Shown here: positions 44,073 through 52,508 of the stretch, piece after piece
Layout of the letters: the number at the start of each line of letters is the position of its first letter
How positions within the stretch are numbered: the stretch's first letter is position 1
Assembly (NCBI RefSeq): GCF_015476655.1
Contig: NZ_JABFHF010000009.1
Span: forward strand, 1 to 64,000
Length of the DNA: 64,000 bases
Source of the DNA: Aquiflexum lacus
GTDB taxonomy: Bacteria > Bacteroidota > Bacteroidia > Cytophagales > Cyclobacteriaceae
Reading direction: 5' to 3'
Position numbers and translations under genes: made by a program
The notes under the pieces: generated by a model
Seen by the model: the letters and a program-made list of their open reading frames with translations, nothing else
Told to the model about the DNA's origin: nothing
Database searches by the model: none

Positions 44073-47000
44073 CTATTTTTCAATAAAAGTCATGAAGTCA
44101 TCCAACATGAGATTTTCCAGATTTGCACTCTTGGCATATCTAAGGAGATTTTTTTCATGTTTGGAAATGATAGTAGTGAAACTGTTTTGGGACTCTTTCA
44201 GCTTTTCATTTAAGGTGTTTTTGTTTTCTTCTTGAATTACTGATGGTCTGTCAAAGTTGGCGATCACTATACCATATAGCTGAGAAATTTTCTCTCTTAA
44301 TTCAGGTTCGGCCGTGTCCACATAATTGTCCCCCGTTGTAATGACCAATCTTTCTTTGAGCTTGTTTAGGTCATTGATCAATGCAGTCATTGATTTGTTT
44401 GATTTTGGATCTGAGACTTTGATTTTTTCTGCATAATCCAAATAACTGTCCACCTGATATACCAAATAAGCCAGATCCTGGGTCATATCAAACAGTTCAT
44501 TCGCCATCTTTTGCTGTGCTTTTCTGCTTTCCAAAGCTATTCCAGTCCTATCGTCATAAACGAGTTCTAAGGTGGTTTCAAATTGTTCTTTGCCTTTTTT
44601 CATCACTACCTTGTAAGTGCCCGCGGGGACTCTTGGAGCTCCAAATCCTCCAAAAGAGAAGGTTTTTCCTTTAGCAACCTTGGGAGCTTTTCCTGTAAAA
44701 GACCATCTGACGATGTTTATGCCTTTTTGTTTACCGGGGTCGAGACTGATGACTTTATTATCGTTTTCATCAAAAATTTCCAGCGTCATGGCTCCGAAAG
44801 TATGTCGCTTCTTGAGATAATAAATGATTTTCCCGGATTTGTCAGGATTAGGTCCCACAAAGGTGACAGCCTGACTTGATCCTCCAAAATTACTTTCTTC
44901 CACCATCACAATTGGCGGAGATTTGAGAAAATAAACTTCCTCGTTTAGCATTTGGGGTTTGATCTGTCTTAATGGGCTGATATCATCTATAATGATGATA
45001 CCTCTTCCGTGGGTGGCTAATACCAAGTCGTTGGTTTTTGGATGCATTGCCATGTAGTGCACTGATGCAGCAGGCATGTTGTTGGTGAATTTCGACCAAT
45101 TTTTTCCGCCATCGATACTTACAAAGAGACCCAATTCAGTTCCTAAGAACAGGAGATTTTCATTTTCCAGATCTTCAAGGATATGTCTTGCAAACCCATG
45201 TACATCTTCGCTGATGACAGAAGACCAGGTTTGTCCAAAATCAGTTGTTTTGTAAGCATAGGGCTTAAAATCATTTTGGGTGTGTCCATCAAATACGGCA
45301 TAAGCAGTCCCTTTACCGAAATTTCCGGGCTGAATATGGTAAGTCCATGTATTTTTTGGTAAATCCGGAATATTGGAAACCACATTATTCCAGGTCTTGC
45401 CTCCATCTTGCGTAACCTGCACATTTCCATCATCAGTGCCCACCCAAATGATGTTTTCATCCAAAGGAGATTCGGCAATGGTAAATATTGTGGTATGATT
45501 CTCAGCGCCTGAATTATCAGTAGATATGCCCCCTGAGGAAGATTGATTTTGTTTGGCGGGGTCATTTGTTGTCAGATCAGGTGATATTCTTTCCCAATTG
45601 TTTCCCATATCATTGGACCGCAACAAAAACTGACTGCCAACATAAATCCGATCCGGATGATGGGGACTGATCTGTATAGGGGTATTCCAGTTGAAACGGT
45701 ATTTCGGCTCATCTTTGCCCGGAAATGGACGGATGTTTTTGATGAAATTCTTTTCCACATCATAGCGCCAGATATTATCTGCACCTTGCATTTCAGAGTA
45801 AACAATTTTCTTGGTGGGATGTCTGTACACCCTGAACCCGTCTCCGGCACCGACTGATGTCCAATCTCCGGGTTCTATGCCTCCGGGACTTGATGATGGG
45901 CCAAACCATGAACCATTGTCCTGAAGTCCTCCATAAATCCTGTAAGGCTCATCATTATCCACACTAACGTGGTAAAACTGTGATACCGGTAAACTTTCAA
46001 CCATTTCCAAGGTGGTCCCCCCATCCCAGGTTCTATATAATCCACCGTCGGTGGCTACATAAAACCTATCAGAATCGTTGATGTCAAACCAAATGTCATG
46101 AATATCTGCATGCATGGCGCCAAGGTTTTTGAAAGTTTTCCCTCCATCGCGGCTGATGCTACCTGACAAACCTGCTTTGACCAGTACGTCCGGGTTTTTG
46201 GGGTCTACCACTATTCTGGAAAAATAGAATGGCCTGACAGTAAGTTCGAAATCCCCGTTCATAAAAGTCCATGAATTACCGGCATCTTCTGACCGGTAAA
46301 GGCCTTTTTTATCTTTGGATTCGATCACACTGTAAAGAATAGAGGGCTCAGAAGGCGCTAATGCAATAGCAATTCTACCCAAATCCCCAGTTGGAAAACC
46401 ATTATGGATTTTGTCCCAGGTTTTGCCTCCATCTGTTGTTTTGTACAGGGCACTGTTAGGTCCACCCGAACTGAAGGAATATGCTGTTCTCCTTACCTGC
46501 CAGAAAGCAGCATATAAAGTATTTGGGTCTTTTGGATCCATAAACAAATCAGAACAACCGGTATCCTTCATTCCTGCAAGGACATTGGTCCAGGTCTGCC
46601 CGCCATCAGTGGTTTTGTAAACACCGCGTTCCTCACTATCGCCCCATAAAGCCCCTAATACACCCACATATACCTCATCCGAGTTTTTAGGATTGATGGC
46701 AATACCACTGATTCTATCCGAGTTTTCTAATCCGATTTTGTTCCAGGTGGTTCCTCCGTCGACGGTCTTATAAAGACCATCACCAAAGGAAACACTGTTT
46801 CTTACCCATGTTTCCCCTGTACCAACCCATACCACATTGTCAGGATTATTGGGGTCAACTTCGATTATACCGATAGACTGATTGTAATCATCGAAAATGG
46901 ACTTGAAGGTGGTACCACCATTGGTTGATTTCCAGACACCACCACCCGCTGTTCCTGCATAGATTATTTTGCCATTGGTGGGGTGTCCTGCAATGTCGCT

Positions 47001-47156
47001 GATACGTCCGCTCATTACGGCAGGACCTATTTGCCTAGCTGATAAAGATCCGAATAGTTCATTTCCCTTTAATGTGACATTTTCCTGTGCGTAAATACTG
47101 TTTGTCAATAGGAAAAGGCATACCACCAAGAAATTGAAATAGAATTTCTTTAACAT
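44073..47156 (-). CDS. secreted sortilin/VPS10-like BNR-repeat beta-propeller protein
   Basis: The 1027-residue protein has a signal peptide (MLKKFYFNFLVVCLFLLTNSIYAQ). At least eight BNR/Asp-box repeats follow, of the type GGGVWKSTNGGTTF, YKTVDGGTTWNKI, YKTTDGGQTWTNV, FVSIDGGKNWSK, across about residues 60-700. The C-terminal third (about 740-1027) has a beta-domain ending in a helical tail (TALINDLNKLKERLV). Propellers of this kind bind sugars or proteins outside the cell; some are glycosidases but no catalytic residues can be assigned here. It shares an operon-like layout with the LolA-like gene 27 bp upstream. Confidence 0.85.
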   Translation of the reverse strand: MLKKFYFNFLVVCLFLLTNSIYAQENVTLKGNELFGSLSARQIGPAVMSGRISDIAGHPTNGKIIYAGTAGGGVWKSTNGGTTFKSIFDDYNQSIGIIEVDPNNPDNVVWVGTGETWVRNSVSFGDGLYKTVDGGTTWNKIGLENSDRISGIAINPKNSDEVYVGVLGALWGDSEERGVYKTTDGGQTWTNVLAGMKDTGCSDLFMDPKDPNTLYAAFWQVRRTAYSFSSGGPNSALYKTTDGGKTWDKIHNGFPTGDLGRIAIALAPSEPSILYSVIESKDKKGLYRSEDAGNSWTFMNGDFELTVRPFYFSRIVVDPKNPDVLVKAGLSGSISRDGGKTFKNLGAMHADIHDIWFDINDSDRFYVATDGGLYRTWDGGTTLEMVESLPVSQFYHVSVDNDEPYRIYGGLQDNGSWFGPSSSPGGIEPGDWTSVGAGDGFRVYRHPTKKIVYSEMQGADNIWRYDVEKNFIKNIRPFPGKDEPKYRFNWNTPIQISPHHPDRIYVGSQFLLRSNDMGNNWERISPDLTTNDPAKQNQSSSGGISTDNSGAENHTTIFTIAESPLDENIIWVGTDDGNVQVTQDGGKTWNNVVSNIPDLPKNTWTYHIQPGNFGKGTAYAVFDGHTQNDFKPYAYKTTDFGQTWSSVISEDVHGFARHILEDLENENLLFLGTELGLFVSIDGGKNWSKFTNNMPAASVHYMAMHPKTNDLVLATHGRGIIIIDDISPLRQIKPQMLNEEVYFLKSPPIVMVEESNFGGSSQAVTFVGPNPDKSGKIIYYLKKRHTFGAMTLEIFDENDNKVISLDPGKQKGINIVRWSFTGKAPKVAKGKTFSFGGFGAPRVPAGTYKVVMKKGKEQFETTLELVYDDRTGIALESRKAQQKMANELFDMTQDLAYLVYQVDSYLDYAEKIKVSDPKSNKSMTALINDLNKLKERLVITTGDNYVDTAEPELREKISQLYGIVIANFDRPSVIQEENKNTLNEKLKESQNSFTTIISKHEKNLLRYAKSANLENLMLDDFMTFIEK

Positions 47157-47183
47157 GATTAATTGATTCAGAAAGTTATTGGA

Positions 47184-47927
47184 TTAGTCCTTGTACACAA
47201 AAGCAGCAGGATCCAGTGTTGGATTCAATTCAACCTTTGTAATGCTTATCGCTTGACCTTGAGGGGCGCCTTTTGCTTTTTCTGTAATGGCAAAAGGGAA
47301 ATATAACCCTTCGACTTCCTGATAATCACTCATTAAAGTCTGACTGGTCATTCCTTTGGCAGGACCGACTTTCATTTCTTTTTCTACCATAATGGGAACG
47401 AAGTTTTCTGAGTCAAAGAAGTAAAAGGAAATATTCTCCACTTCTTCACCATCAACCAATAATGGTTTTTTGGTCAATTTGACTTTGTAACATTCGGTTC
47501 CCTCTACGGTTTCCTTGCCAAGCAATTCAGCTTTATAGCCTTTGCTTTTTAAATCCAAAAATGGATCAGGGAAATCACCCATCTCACGCTTCATATTTTC
47601 GGTGGTTTCACCGTCACTTTTTTCAGGTTTCATAGTCATGAAATTAACCCCCCAAGCCTCAGTTCCATCAAACGCCTGCTGAACGATTTCTTGGCCTTGA
47701 AGCTGGAATTTCATATACATTTTTCCTTCCTTGGTTTGGACAATCTCTATAGGAATATCCATTCCCTGAGCACTTACCTTACCTTCCATTTTGACGGAAG
47801 ATAATTTTGCCCACTCATCTGCTCCACCTGTGTTTTCCAGATACTGATCAATAATTTCTTCAACAGTTTGGCCATAAGAAATGATAGAAAAGCATAATAA
47901 TGCAAGAATAAGTATTGACTTTTTCAT
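47184..47927 (-). CDS. LolA-like exported protein (outer-membrane lipoprotein-sorting fold)
   Basis: The 247-residue protein has a signal peptide (MKKSILILALLCFSIISYGQ). It has the LolA/LolB-type half-barrel pattern: a VEEIIDQYLENTGGADEWAKLSSVKMEGKV start, KMYMKFQLQGQEIVQQAFDGTEAWGVN, GTECYKVKLTKKP and FYFFDSENFVPIMVEKEM. Such exported proteins bind lipid or lipoprotein, but this subgroup has no known task and lacks the usual lolA neighbours. It precedes the sortilin-like gene with 27 bp between, so may be cotranscribed. Confidence 0.78.
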   Translation of the reverse strand: MKKSILILALLCFSIISYGQTVEEIIDQYLENTGGADEWAKLSSVKMEGKVSAQGMDIPIEIVQTKEGKMYMKFQLQGQEIVQQAFDGTEAWGVNFMTMKPEKSDGETTENMKREMGDFPDPFLDLKSKGYKAELLGKETVEGTECYKVKLTKKPLLVDGEEVENISFYFFDSENFVPIMVEKEMKVGPAKGMTSQTLMSDYQEVEGLYFPFAITEKAKGAPQGQAISITKVELNPTLDPAAFVYKD

Positions 47928-48145
47928 GTAGTTGTGATTTTTTTAGGAATATAAGTAAGTTTTTTTTCTCAAAAATAAAGGTATAAAAATTTATAATCCA
48001 AGTATTTTATTTTATTTGATCTACAGATTTTACTGATGAATGATGATTTTCATTGATTTCCGTTGATGATTTTTTACAAGCTTGGAAATTGGGAGGAAAT
48101 ATCGACAAAAATGTAAAATGAAATTGGGAAAAAAAGTTATTTTTT

Positions 48146-48856
48146 TTAAAAAAGTTGCAACCATGCCGGATAACTCCTGGAGTTTTGAAAGGACAATAAA
48201 AAAAAAGGCTGTCTTTTTTTTGAAACAAAAAACAGCATTGAGTCAATTAAGCTGCTCCCCATGTTTTGAAAAGTGCCACCAAAAGCCTCAAATCCAAAAC
48301 TAGTCCATTTCTCATCAGAGCCTTCAGCCCAAACTTGTGTAAGTTCTACTTGACATCCTTTTTCAGGCCAAGCATCAGGTGTCACTTTCCTGATGCCGTT
48401 CTCCGAATGGGATAGTTTTAGGAGATACCGTATTTTGTTGATCTTGAGCCATTCACCGGAAAGTTTCAGGTCTTTTTCCAATAAACTCATGTTGCTTTCA
48501 GAGGGTTGAAGAGACCATTTTGACCAATAGTCTATTATTCCGGAGAGGTGTTCGTTTTGATAATGTACCCTTTCGCCTACCTGTGCTTTGACTTCCAGTT
48601 TTCCCTGTCTTTGTTTTACACCCACGGTGTTACATTGAGGAATGACCAAATATTCATCTGTCCTCAAATCTTCTCTTTTTATATGGTTGATATCCAATGT
48701 TTTTTCAGCTGGAAGATCTAGGGTTTGATCAGCTTTTTTTGATTCGTTTCCAATAAACCAATCCAATGCAGTTTCCCAGTCTGTTGCCGGAGGAAGAAAC
48801 CACCTGATTTCGGCACTGTGATAAAGATAAGGTTTGATATCTGTTTGTTCGATCAT
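48146..48856 (-). CDS. protein of unknown function in the trypsin-like operon
   Basis: The 236-residue protein has no signal peptide and contains EIRWFLPPATDWETALDWFIGN, EYLVIPQCNTVGVKQRQGKLEVKAQVG and a C-terminal section CQVELTQVWAEGSDEKWTSFGFEAFGG. I do not recognise a family; the alternation of strands looks like a CYTH-like or beta-barrel domain, which is only a guess. It follows the protease gene by 15 bp. Odd point: the terminator hairpin (48197-48236) lies inside the annotated 3' end, and the last 30 residues are encoded by poly-T/A-rich sequence. The natural stop may therefore have been lost by a frameshift. Confidence 0.5.
   Translation of the reverse strand: MIEQTDIKPYLYHSAEIRWFLPPATDWETALDWFIGNESKKADQTLDLPAEKTLDINHIKREDLRTDEYLVIPQCNTVGVKQRQGKLEVKAQVGERVHYQNEHLSGIIDYWSKWSLQPSESNMSLLEKDLKLSGEWLKINKIRYLLKLSHSENGIRKVTPDAWPEKGCQVELTQVWAEGSDEKWTSFGFEAFGGTFQNMGSSLIDSMLFFVSKKRQPFFLLSFQNSRSYPAWLQLF
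48197..48236 (-). terminator. intrinsic terminator overlapping the end of the 48146 gene
   Basis: On the minus strand GCTGT / ACAGC, extended by a T/A-rich stem, is followed by nine T. It lies upstream of the stop codon at 48146. Confidence 0.65.
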
Positions 48857-48871
48857 GATTTGACCATTTTC

Positions 48872-50431
48872 TCAATAAGCAAAAGTGGTCAAATGAGCTG
48901 CTGTAAATGCACTGTAAAAATCCTGGAATCTTTTGCAGTCCACACCTTGACTATTAGAACCCATGCAATTAATTCCAAATTGGGCTGCATTCATTAAAAC
49001 ATCATAGGGTATGGCTGTGACAGCAGAAGTCAATATTATTTTATTTTGATTGATCAATAGGGTGATATAGGTTGATATACCATACTGTCTTCCATCCATA
49101 GGACTGTATACAAGCTCTGCACCAGTGGCACTGATGTGAATGGTTTTTCTGTCTGAGTTATAATCTTCTTCAACATAAGTATAATCATCAGCGACGTAAA
49201 ATCCTGAAATTCCAAAAGTTCTAGCAAGTACAGTGAAATATTCTTCATCCAAAAACTCGACTATTTCGTCCATGTGGAGATCATTCAGCTCGTAAGAGTC
49301 ATCCTTGAGGACACCATATGCCAAATAGGTAAAATCATTGTCATTAAATTTGACTGTAAGTGCTTCTTCTTCTGTTGCCTTGTTGATAACATCAAGCTGA
49401 AGGCCCTCGGGAACCACTACCACAACACCATTTTGAATATCTTCATAAATATCAAACCTGATTCTATTGAGGTCAAGGCTGATATTAAACTGTTTGGTGA
49501 TTTCATTATTTAATTTGAGAACATTTGATGGGTTACTGGAGCTTTCAGTCAATTCAACAATACTCCTGTTTTTGGTTTTGTAAAATTCAAATTCCCTGGA
49601 TTTTACAGGCTTGTACAGGTTTCCCTGTTGTTCAATTGCCCTTTCCATTAATTCAATATCACCACCATCTAAATCGATAGATGAGGTAGCGGAATATAAT
49701 TGGTTCAGTCTGTCCAGATTTTGGGGAAGGTTGGTCGAGGTAGATGACTCAAGCTCCTGCAGGTATCTGCAAGGAATAATCCAACTTACATTACTTGCCC
49801 CGTTTTCCAGTCCGCCGTTACCGATTCCCACTAATTTGCCCTGAACGTCAAATACTGGTGCACCAGAATATCCCGGCAGTAAACTTCCTTCAACATAGAG
49901 GATATTCATATTGAGGTCAGGATATCCAAGGCTTTGGATCTGTCGCCTATCTTTGTCAGGAATAAGATTGCTGAGCAACTCAGGATCTACGTATCCTTTC
50001 TTTAAGATCCTCGTGGAACTGCCCTGCGCACCGCTATTGTAGCCTAGAGCAAAAACCTCCGATCCAAAACTGATGTTTGCAACATTCACTTGGCTAATAG
50101 ATGTCAGATTTGTTGGTGGCGCAGGTTGGCCTGCGGATACTTCCAACAACACAAGGTCTGCTTTCTCCAATACCTGTTTGATCCGCATTTTCCTGACAGC
50201 ATTACCAGGATATACTACCTTAATATCGCCTGTTCTGCTCATTCCATGGAGCGAGGTGACTACTTGGTTGGGAGATTTCCAGATGAATCCCGTGAGGACT
50301 TTTGATTCTTTTTGATTGACAGTCACAACTACCCTGACCAATGATTTGGAAGCTTGGGCCGGGTCAAACTTTTGTGCAAAACAAAAGAAAAATGGATATA
50401 GGAATATGGAAACCAATAGTGCCCTTTTCAT
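48872..50431 (-). CDS. trypsin-like (S1C/HtrA-type) serine protease, exported
   Basis: The 519-residue protein has a signal peptide (MKRALLVSIFLYPFFFCFAQ). It has a chymotrypsin-fold protease domain in the first 250 residues. The triad reads His in SLHGMSRTG (about 59), Asp in KADLVLLEV (about 91) and Ser in LLPGYSGAPVFD (about 188). There is no PDZ domain; the second half (about 260-519) is unrelated and has VELTESSSNPSNVLKL and IRFDIYEDIQNGVVVVVPEG. It overlaps the upstream membrane gene by 4 bp. Likely a periplasmic protease with an unknown sensor or substrate-binding tail. Confidence 0.82.
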   Translation of the reverse strand: MKRALLVSIFLYPFFFCFAQKFDPAQASKSLVRVVVTVNQKESKVLTGFIWKSPNQVVTSLHGMSRTGDIKVVYPGNAVRKMRIKQVLEKADLVLLEVSAGQPAPPTNLTSISQVNVANISFGSEVFALGYNSGAQGSSTRILKKGYVDPELLSNLIPDKDRRQIQSLGYPDLNMNILYVEGSLLPGYSGAPVFDVQGKLVGIGNGGLENGASNVSWIIPCRYLQELESSTSTNLPQNLDRLNQLYSATSSIDLDGGDIELMERAIEQQGNLYKPVKSREFEFYKTKNRSIVELTESSSNPSNVLKLNNEITKQFNISLDLNRIRFDIYEDIQNGVVVVVPEGLQLDVINKATEEEALTVKFNDNDFTYLAYGVLKDDSYELNDLHMDEIVEFLDEEYFTVLARTFGISGFYVADDYTYVEEDYNSDRKTIHISATGAELVYSPMDGRQYGISTYITLLINQNKIILTSAVTAIPYDVLMNAAQFGINCMGSNSQGVDCKRFQDFYSAFTAAHLTTFAY

Positions 50432-51318
50432 GAGGATATGGATTTAGAAATGCTTTGATAGACAATGAATCTTTGATCTGAAGGAATGGTTTGGGTTATT
50501 TTTTTGATAAATAAATTCCAATTGCTTCCACCTTCAGCCAAAATTGCTTCCACCTCTTTTAGAGATTCTGAATCTTTGAAATCACTTATTTTTTTCAGGA
50601 CATCAGTTTCCATACTGCTATTCTTTCCATCCTGACAAAAGCTGTCCATTAATGCGAGCAATACAGTTGCTTGGGATTTTTCAGGAAGCTCTTTAGAGAG
50701 GTTTTCAGAAAATTTTTGCCAAATGCCACCCGCTACTTGAAAGGTATTGATTACTTCTGAGGGTGCTGTTTGATCATTGGCATAAACCAGTAAATCACAA
50801 TCTCCCACTTCTATAGTACCTGAATAAAGCACACTTGCCTGCCGGATGACTTTTCCGCTATCAGCCCTGATGAATCCTGTAATCATTTCTCTTGCCTCTT
50901 CGTCCGAATAACCTATTGCTTGATACTCTTTCATTTTATCCAAAAGGCTTGGAGCGAATGGGTCATTGGCTCTTAAATATAGGCCCAATAGGATTCCAAC
51001 TACAGAAAATAGTCCAAATGATCCGATCCTGAGACTTTTGAGTGGATCCAGGAATTTCTCATTGAGCCCGACCAAAACTGCCAATAAGGATGAAATAGTG
51101 GCGATTACTCCACTGACAACAGGGGAAACCGAAAGTCCCAATAAAATCCCCAACAATAAGCCAATACCTAATCCGTTAAAAACGGCCGAAAAAGCATTCA
51201 TAGAGGTGGTTTTTGGTGATTTCTCCAAAGGATCACCTAGTACAAGTTCCTTTAATGACTTATTCGATCCTGAACGGTTTTCTTTGTCGATTTGATCTTC
51301 ATCATCTTGGTTTTTCAT
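50428..51318 (-). CDS. membrane protein of unknown function, first gene of the trypsin-like operon
   Basis: The 296-residue protein starts with a charged cytoplasmic stretch (KNQDDEDQIDKENRSGSNKSLKELVLGD). Three or four helices follow at about residues 43-120 (FNGLGIGLLLGILLGLSVSPVVSGVIATISSLLAVLVG, in short segments), and a soluble domain after that (about 130-296) with VGDCDLLVYANDQTAPSEV and LSKELPEKSQATVLLALMDSF. Start overlap with the protease gene (ATGA) shows coupling. No known family. It may anchor or regulate the protease. Confidence 0.6.
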   Translation of the reverse strand: MKNQDDEDQIDKENRSGSNKSLKELVLGDPLEKSPKTTSMNAFSAVFNGLGIGLLLGILLGLSVSPVVSGVIATISSLLAVLVGLNEKFLDPLKSLRIGSFGLFSVVGILLGLYLRANDPFAPSLLDKMKEYQAIGYSDEEAREMITGFIRADSGKVIRQASVLYSGTIEVGDCDLLVYANDQTAPSEVINTFQVAGGIWQKFSENLSKELPEKSQATVLLALMDSFCQDGKNSSMETDVLKKISDFKDSESLKEVEAILAEGGSNWNLFIKKITQTIPSDQRFIVYQSISKSISS

Positions 51319-51548
51319 AGATGGTTGGTTTTATGGAAAAAAATGAATCAAAGAAGAAAGATTGAACACAAGGATTTTTACATTCTCCCATGCTTCAATT
51401 TTATATAATTATCCATATTTTATTCAATTATTCCAAGAACATAAAGAATAATTTATTGAGTAATGAAAAGATATTCAGGCTTTTCCAATTAATCCTGCTG
51501 TCCTCTTGTCTGAATTTTGTTTACAGTATTAAAAATTAATATATCAGT

Positions 51549-51598
51549 TTTGAAAATTAAAATTAATTTCTATGTTTGTAGAATATAATCTAACTACA
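51549..51598 (+). promoter_or_regulatory. promoter and BlaI-type operator of the blaI gene
   Basis: TTTG (51549-51552), 18 bases, then TATGTTTG (51571-51578). A dyad TGTAG (51576-51580), 13 bases, CTACA (51594-51598) overlaps the -7 box and start, as for BlaI/MecI operators built on TGTA/TACA half-sites. It suggests self-repression. Confidence 0.55.
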
Positions 51599-51604
51599 TA
51601 GAAC

Positions 51605-51976
51605 ATGAACCTTTCAAATGGAGAAGAGCAATTGATGAATTTTTTATGGGAAAAAGGATCGGCATTTATGAAAGACTTGCTTGAAGCTTATCCTGAACCT
51701 AAACCTGCCCCGACTACAGTGGCCACCCTGTTAAAAAGGCTGACGGATAAAGGTGCTGTCAGCTATAAGGTGTTTGGAAATTCCCGGGAGTATTATCCAG
51801 AATTTCAGAAAAGTCAATATTTCTCCAACAAAGTGAATGGACTGATCAAGAATTTTTTCAATGATTCACCTGCTCAATTTGCTTCCTTCTTTACACAAGA
51901 GACAGATCTCACGCAAAAGGAATTGGAATCTCTCAAGTCAATCATTGAAAACCAGATTAAATCCAAAAAGCCATGA
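51605..51976 (+). CDS. BlaI/MecI/CopY-family transcriptional repressor
   Basis: The 123-residue protein has the family length. An N-terminal winged helix spans residues 5-75 (EEQLMNFLWEKGSAFMKDLLEAYPEPKPAPTTVATLLKRLTDKGAVSY). A C-terminal helix pair for dimerisation ends LTQKELESLKSIIENQIKS. In related systems the partner is a membrane M56 metallopeptidase that cleaves the repressor on a cell-wall signal. Here the partner, overlapping by 4 bp downstream, is broken (51973-52331), so the repressor may now be constitutive. Confidence 0.9.
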   Translation: MNLSNGEEQLMNFLWEKGSAFMKDLLEAYPEPKPAPTTVATLLKRLTDKGAVSYKVFGNSREYYPEFQKSQYFSNKVNGLIKNFFNDSPAQFASFFTQETDLTQKELESLKSIIENQIKSKKP

Positions 51977-52331
51977 TCTTGTTTCTCCTCAAATCCACGC
52001 TTTCCTTGGCCATATTATTGGCCCTTTACCACTTTGTGTTATCCAAAGAAAGCACGTTTAGGTTCAATAGGTTTTACCTGTTGTTCGCTTTAATAAGTAC
52101 GCTAATCAGGCCAACCCAGATATTGAGCCCTATATACCTGAAAACTATGAATCTTCGGTACTAGATGCTTTTTTAAATTTTTCTCCGGATTCCTATCGAA
52201 AATCGGACCTCATTCTGAAAATTGACCTTGAAAAAGAGATTCCACTTTCTATAGTGGCCAATGGGGAAAGGAAGAGTGTATTTGTACCCATCGTAGGTGA
52301 AGTTAGTAAGAAAAGCGACAACAGAAGTTAG
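51973..52331 (+). pseudogene. decayed BlaR1-like M56 membrane peptidase
   Basis: The first frame starts MILFLLKSTLSLAILLALYHFVLSKE and FRFNRFYLLFAL, the typical N-terminus of M56-family sensors paired with BlaI. It then shifts and stops at 52162. A second frame, in register from about 52092 to the TAG at 52329, carries NPDIEPYIPENYES, then RKSDLILKIDLEKEIPLSI. The M56 zinc motif (HExxH) is absent, so most of the gene is deleted as well as frameshifted. Confidence 0.6.
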
Positions 52332-52371
52332 TGATTGGATTGTCTAATTGATTCCCCGAACCAAATTTAAA

Positions 52372-52471
52372 TGAACCACAAAAGAGACAAAAGAACACAA
52401 AAGAAAACTGCTGTTTCATTTGAAGTCTTTTTCCCAAACCTTTTGTTCCCTTTTGTTCCTTTTGTGGTTCA
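52372..52471. repeat. imperfect long inverted repeat (CACAAAAG type)
   Basis: A left arm beginning TGAACCACAAAAG and containing further ACAAAAG units (about 52372-52403) is complementary, with about five mismatches over 32 bp, to a right arm ending CTTTTGTGGTTCA (about 52440-52471). The loop is about 36 bases. It lies in the 177-bp gap between the blaI/M56 remnant and the xylanase, and could act as a two-way terminator. Confidence 0.7.
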
Positions 52472-52508
52472 AATAAAATAGTCAAAGAAGTCGGACTTAA
52501 ATTAAAGG

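Noticed and set aside
48082-48303. Plus-strand frame across the terminator at the end of the 48146 gene.
   Set aside because: Lysine/phenylalanine-rich sequence from poly-A/T runs; not a gene.
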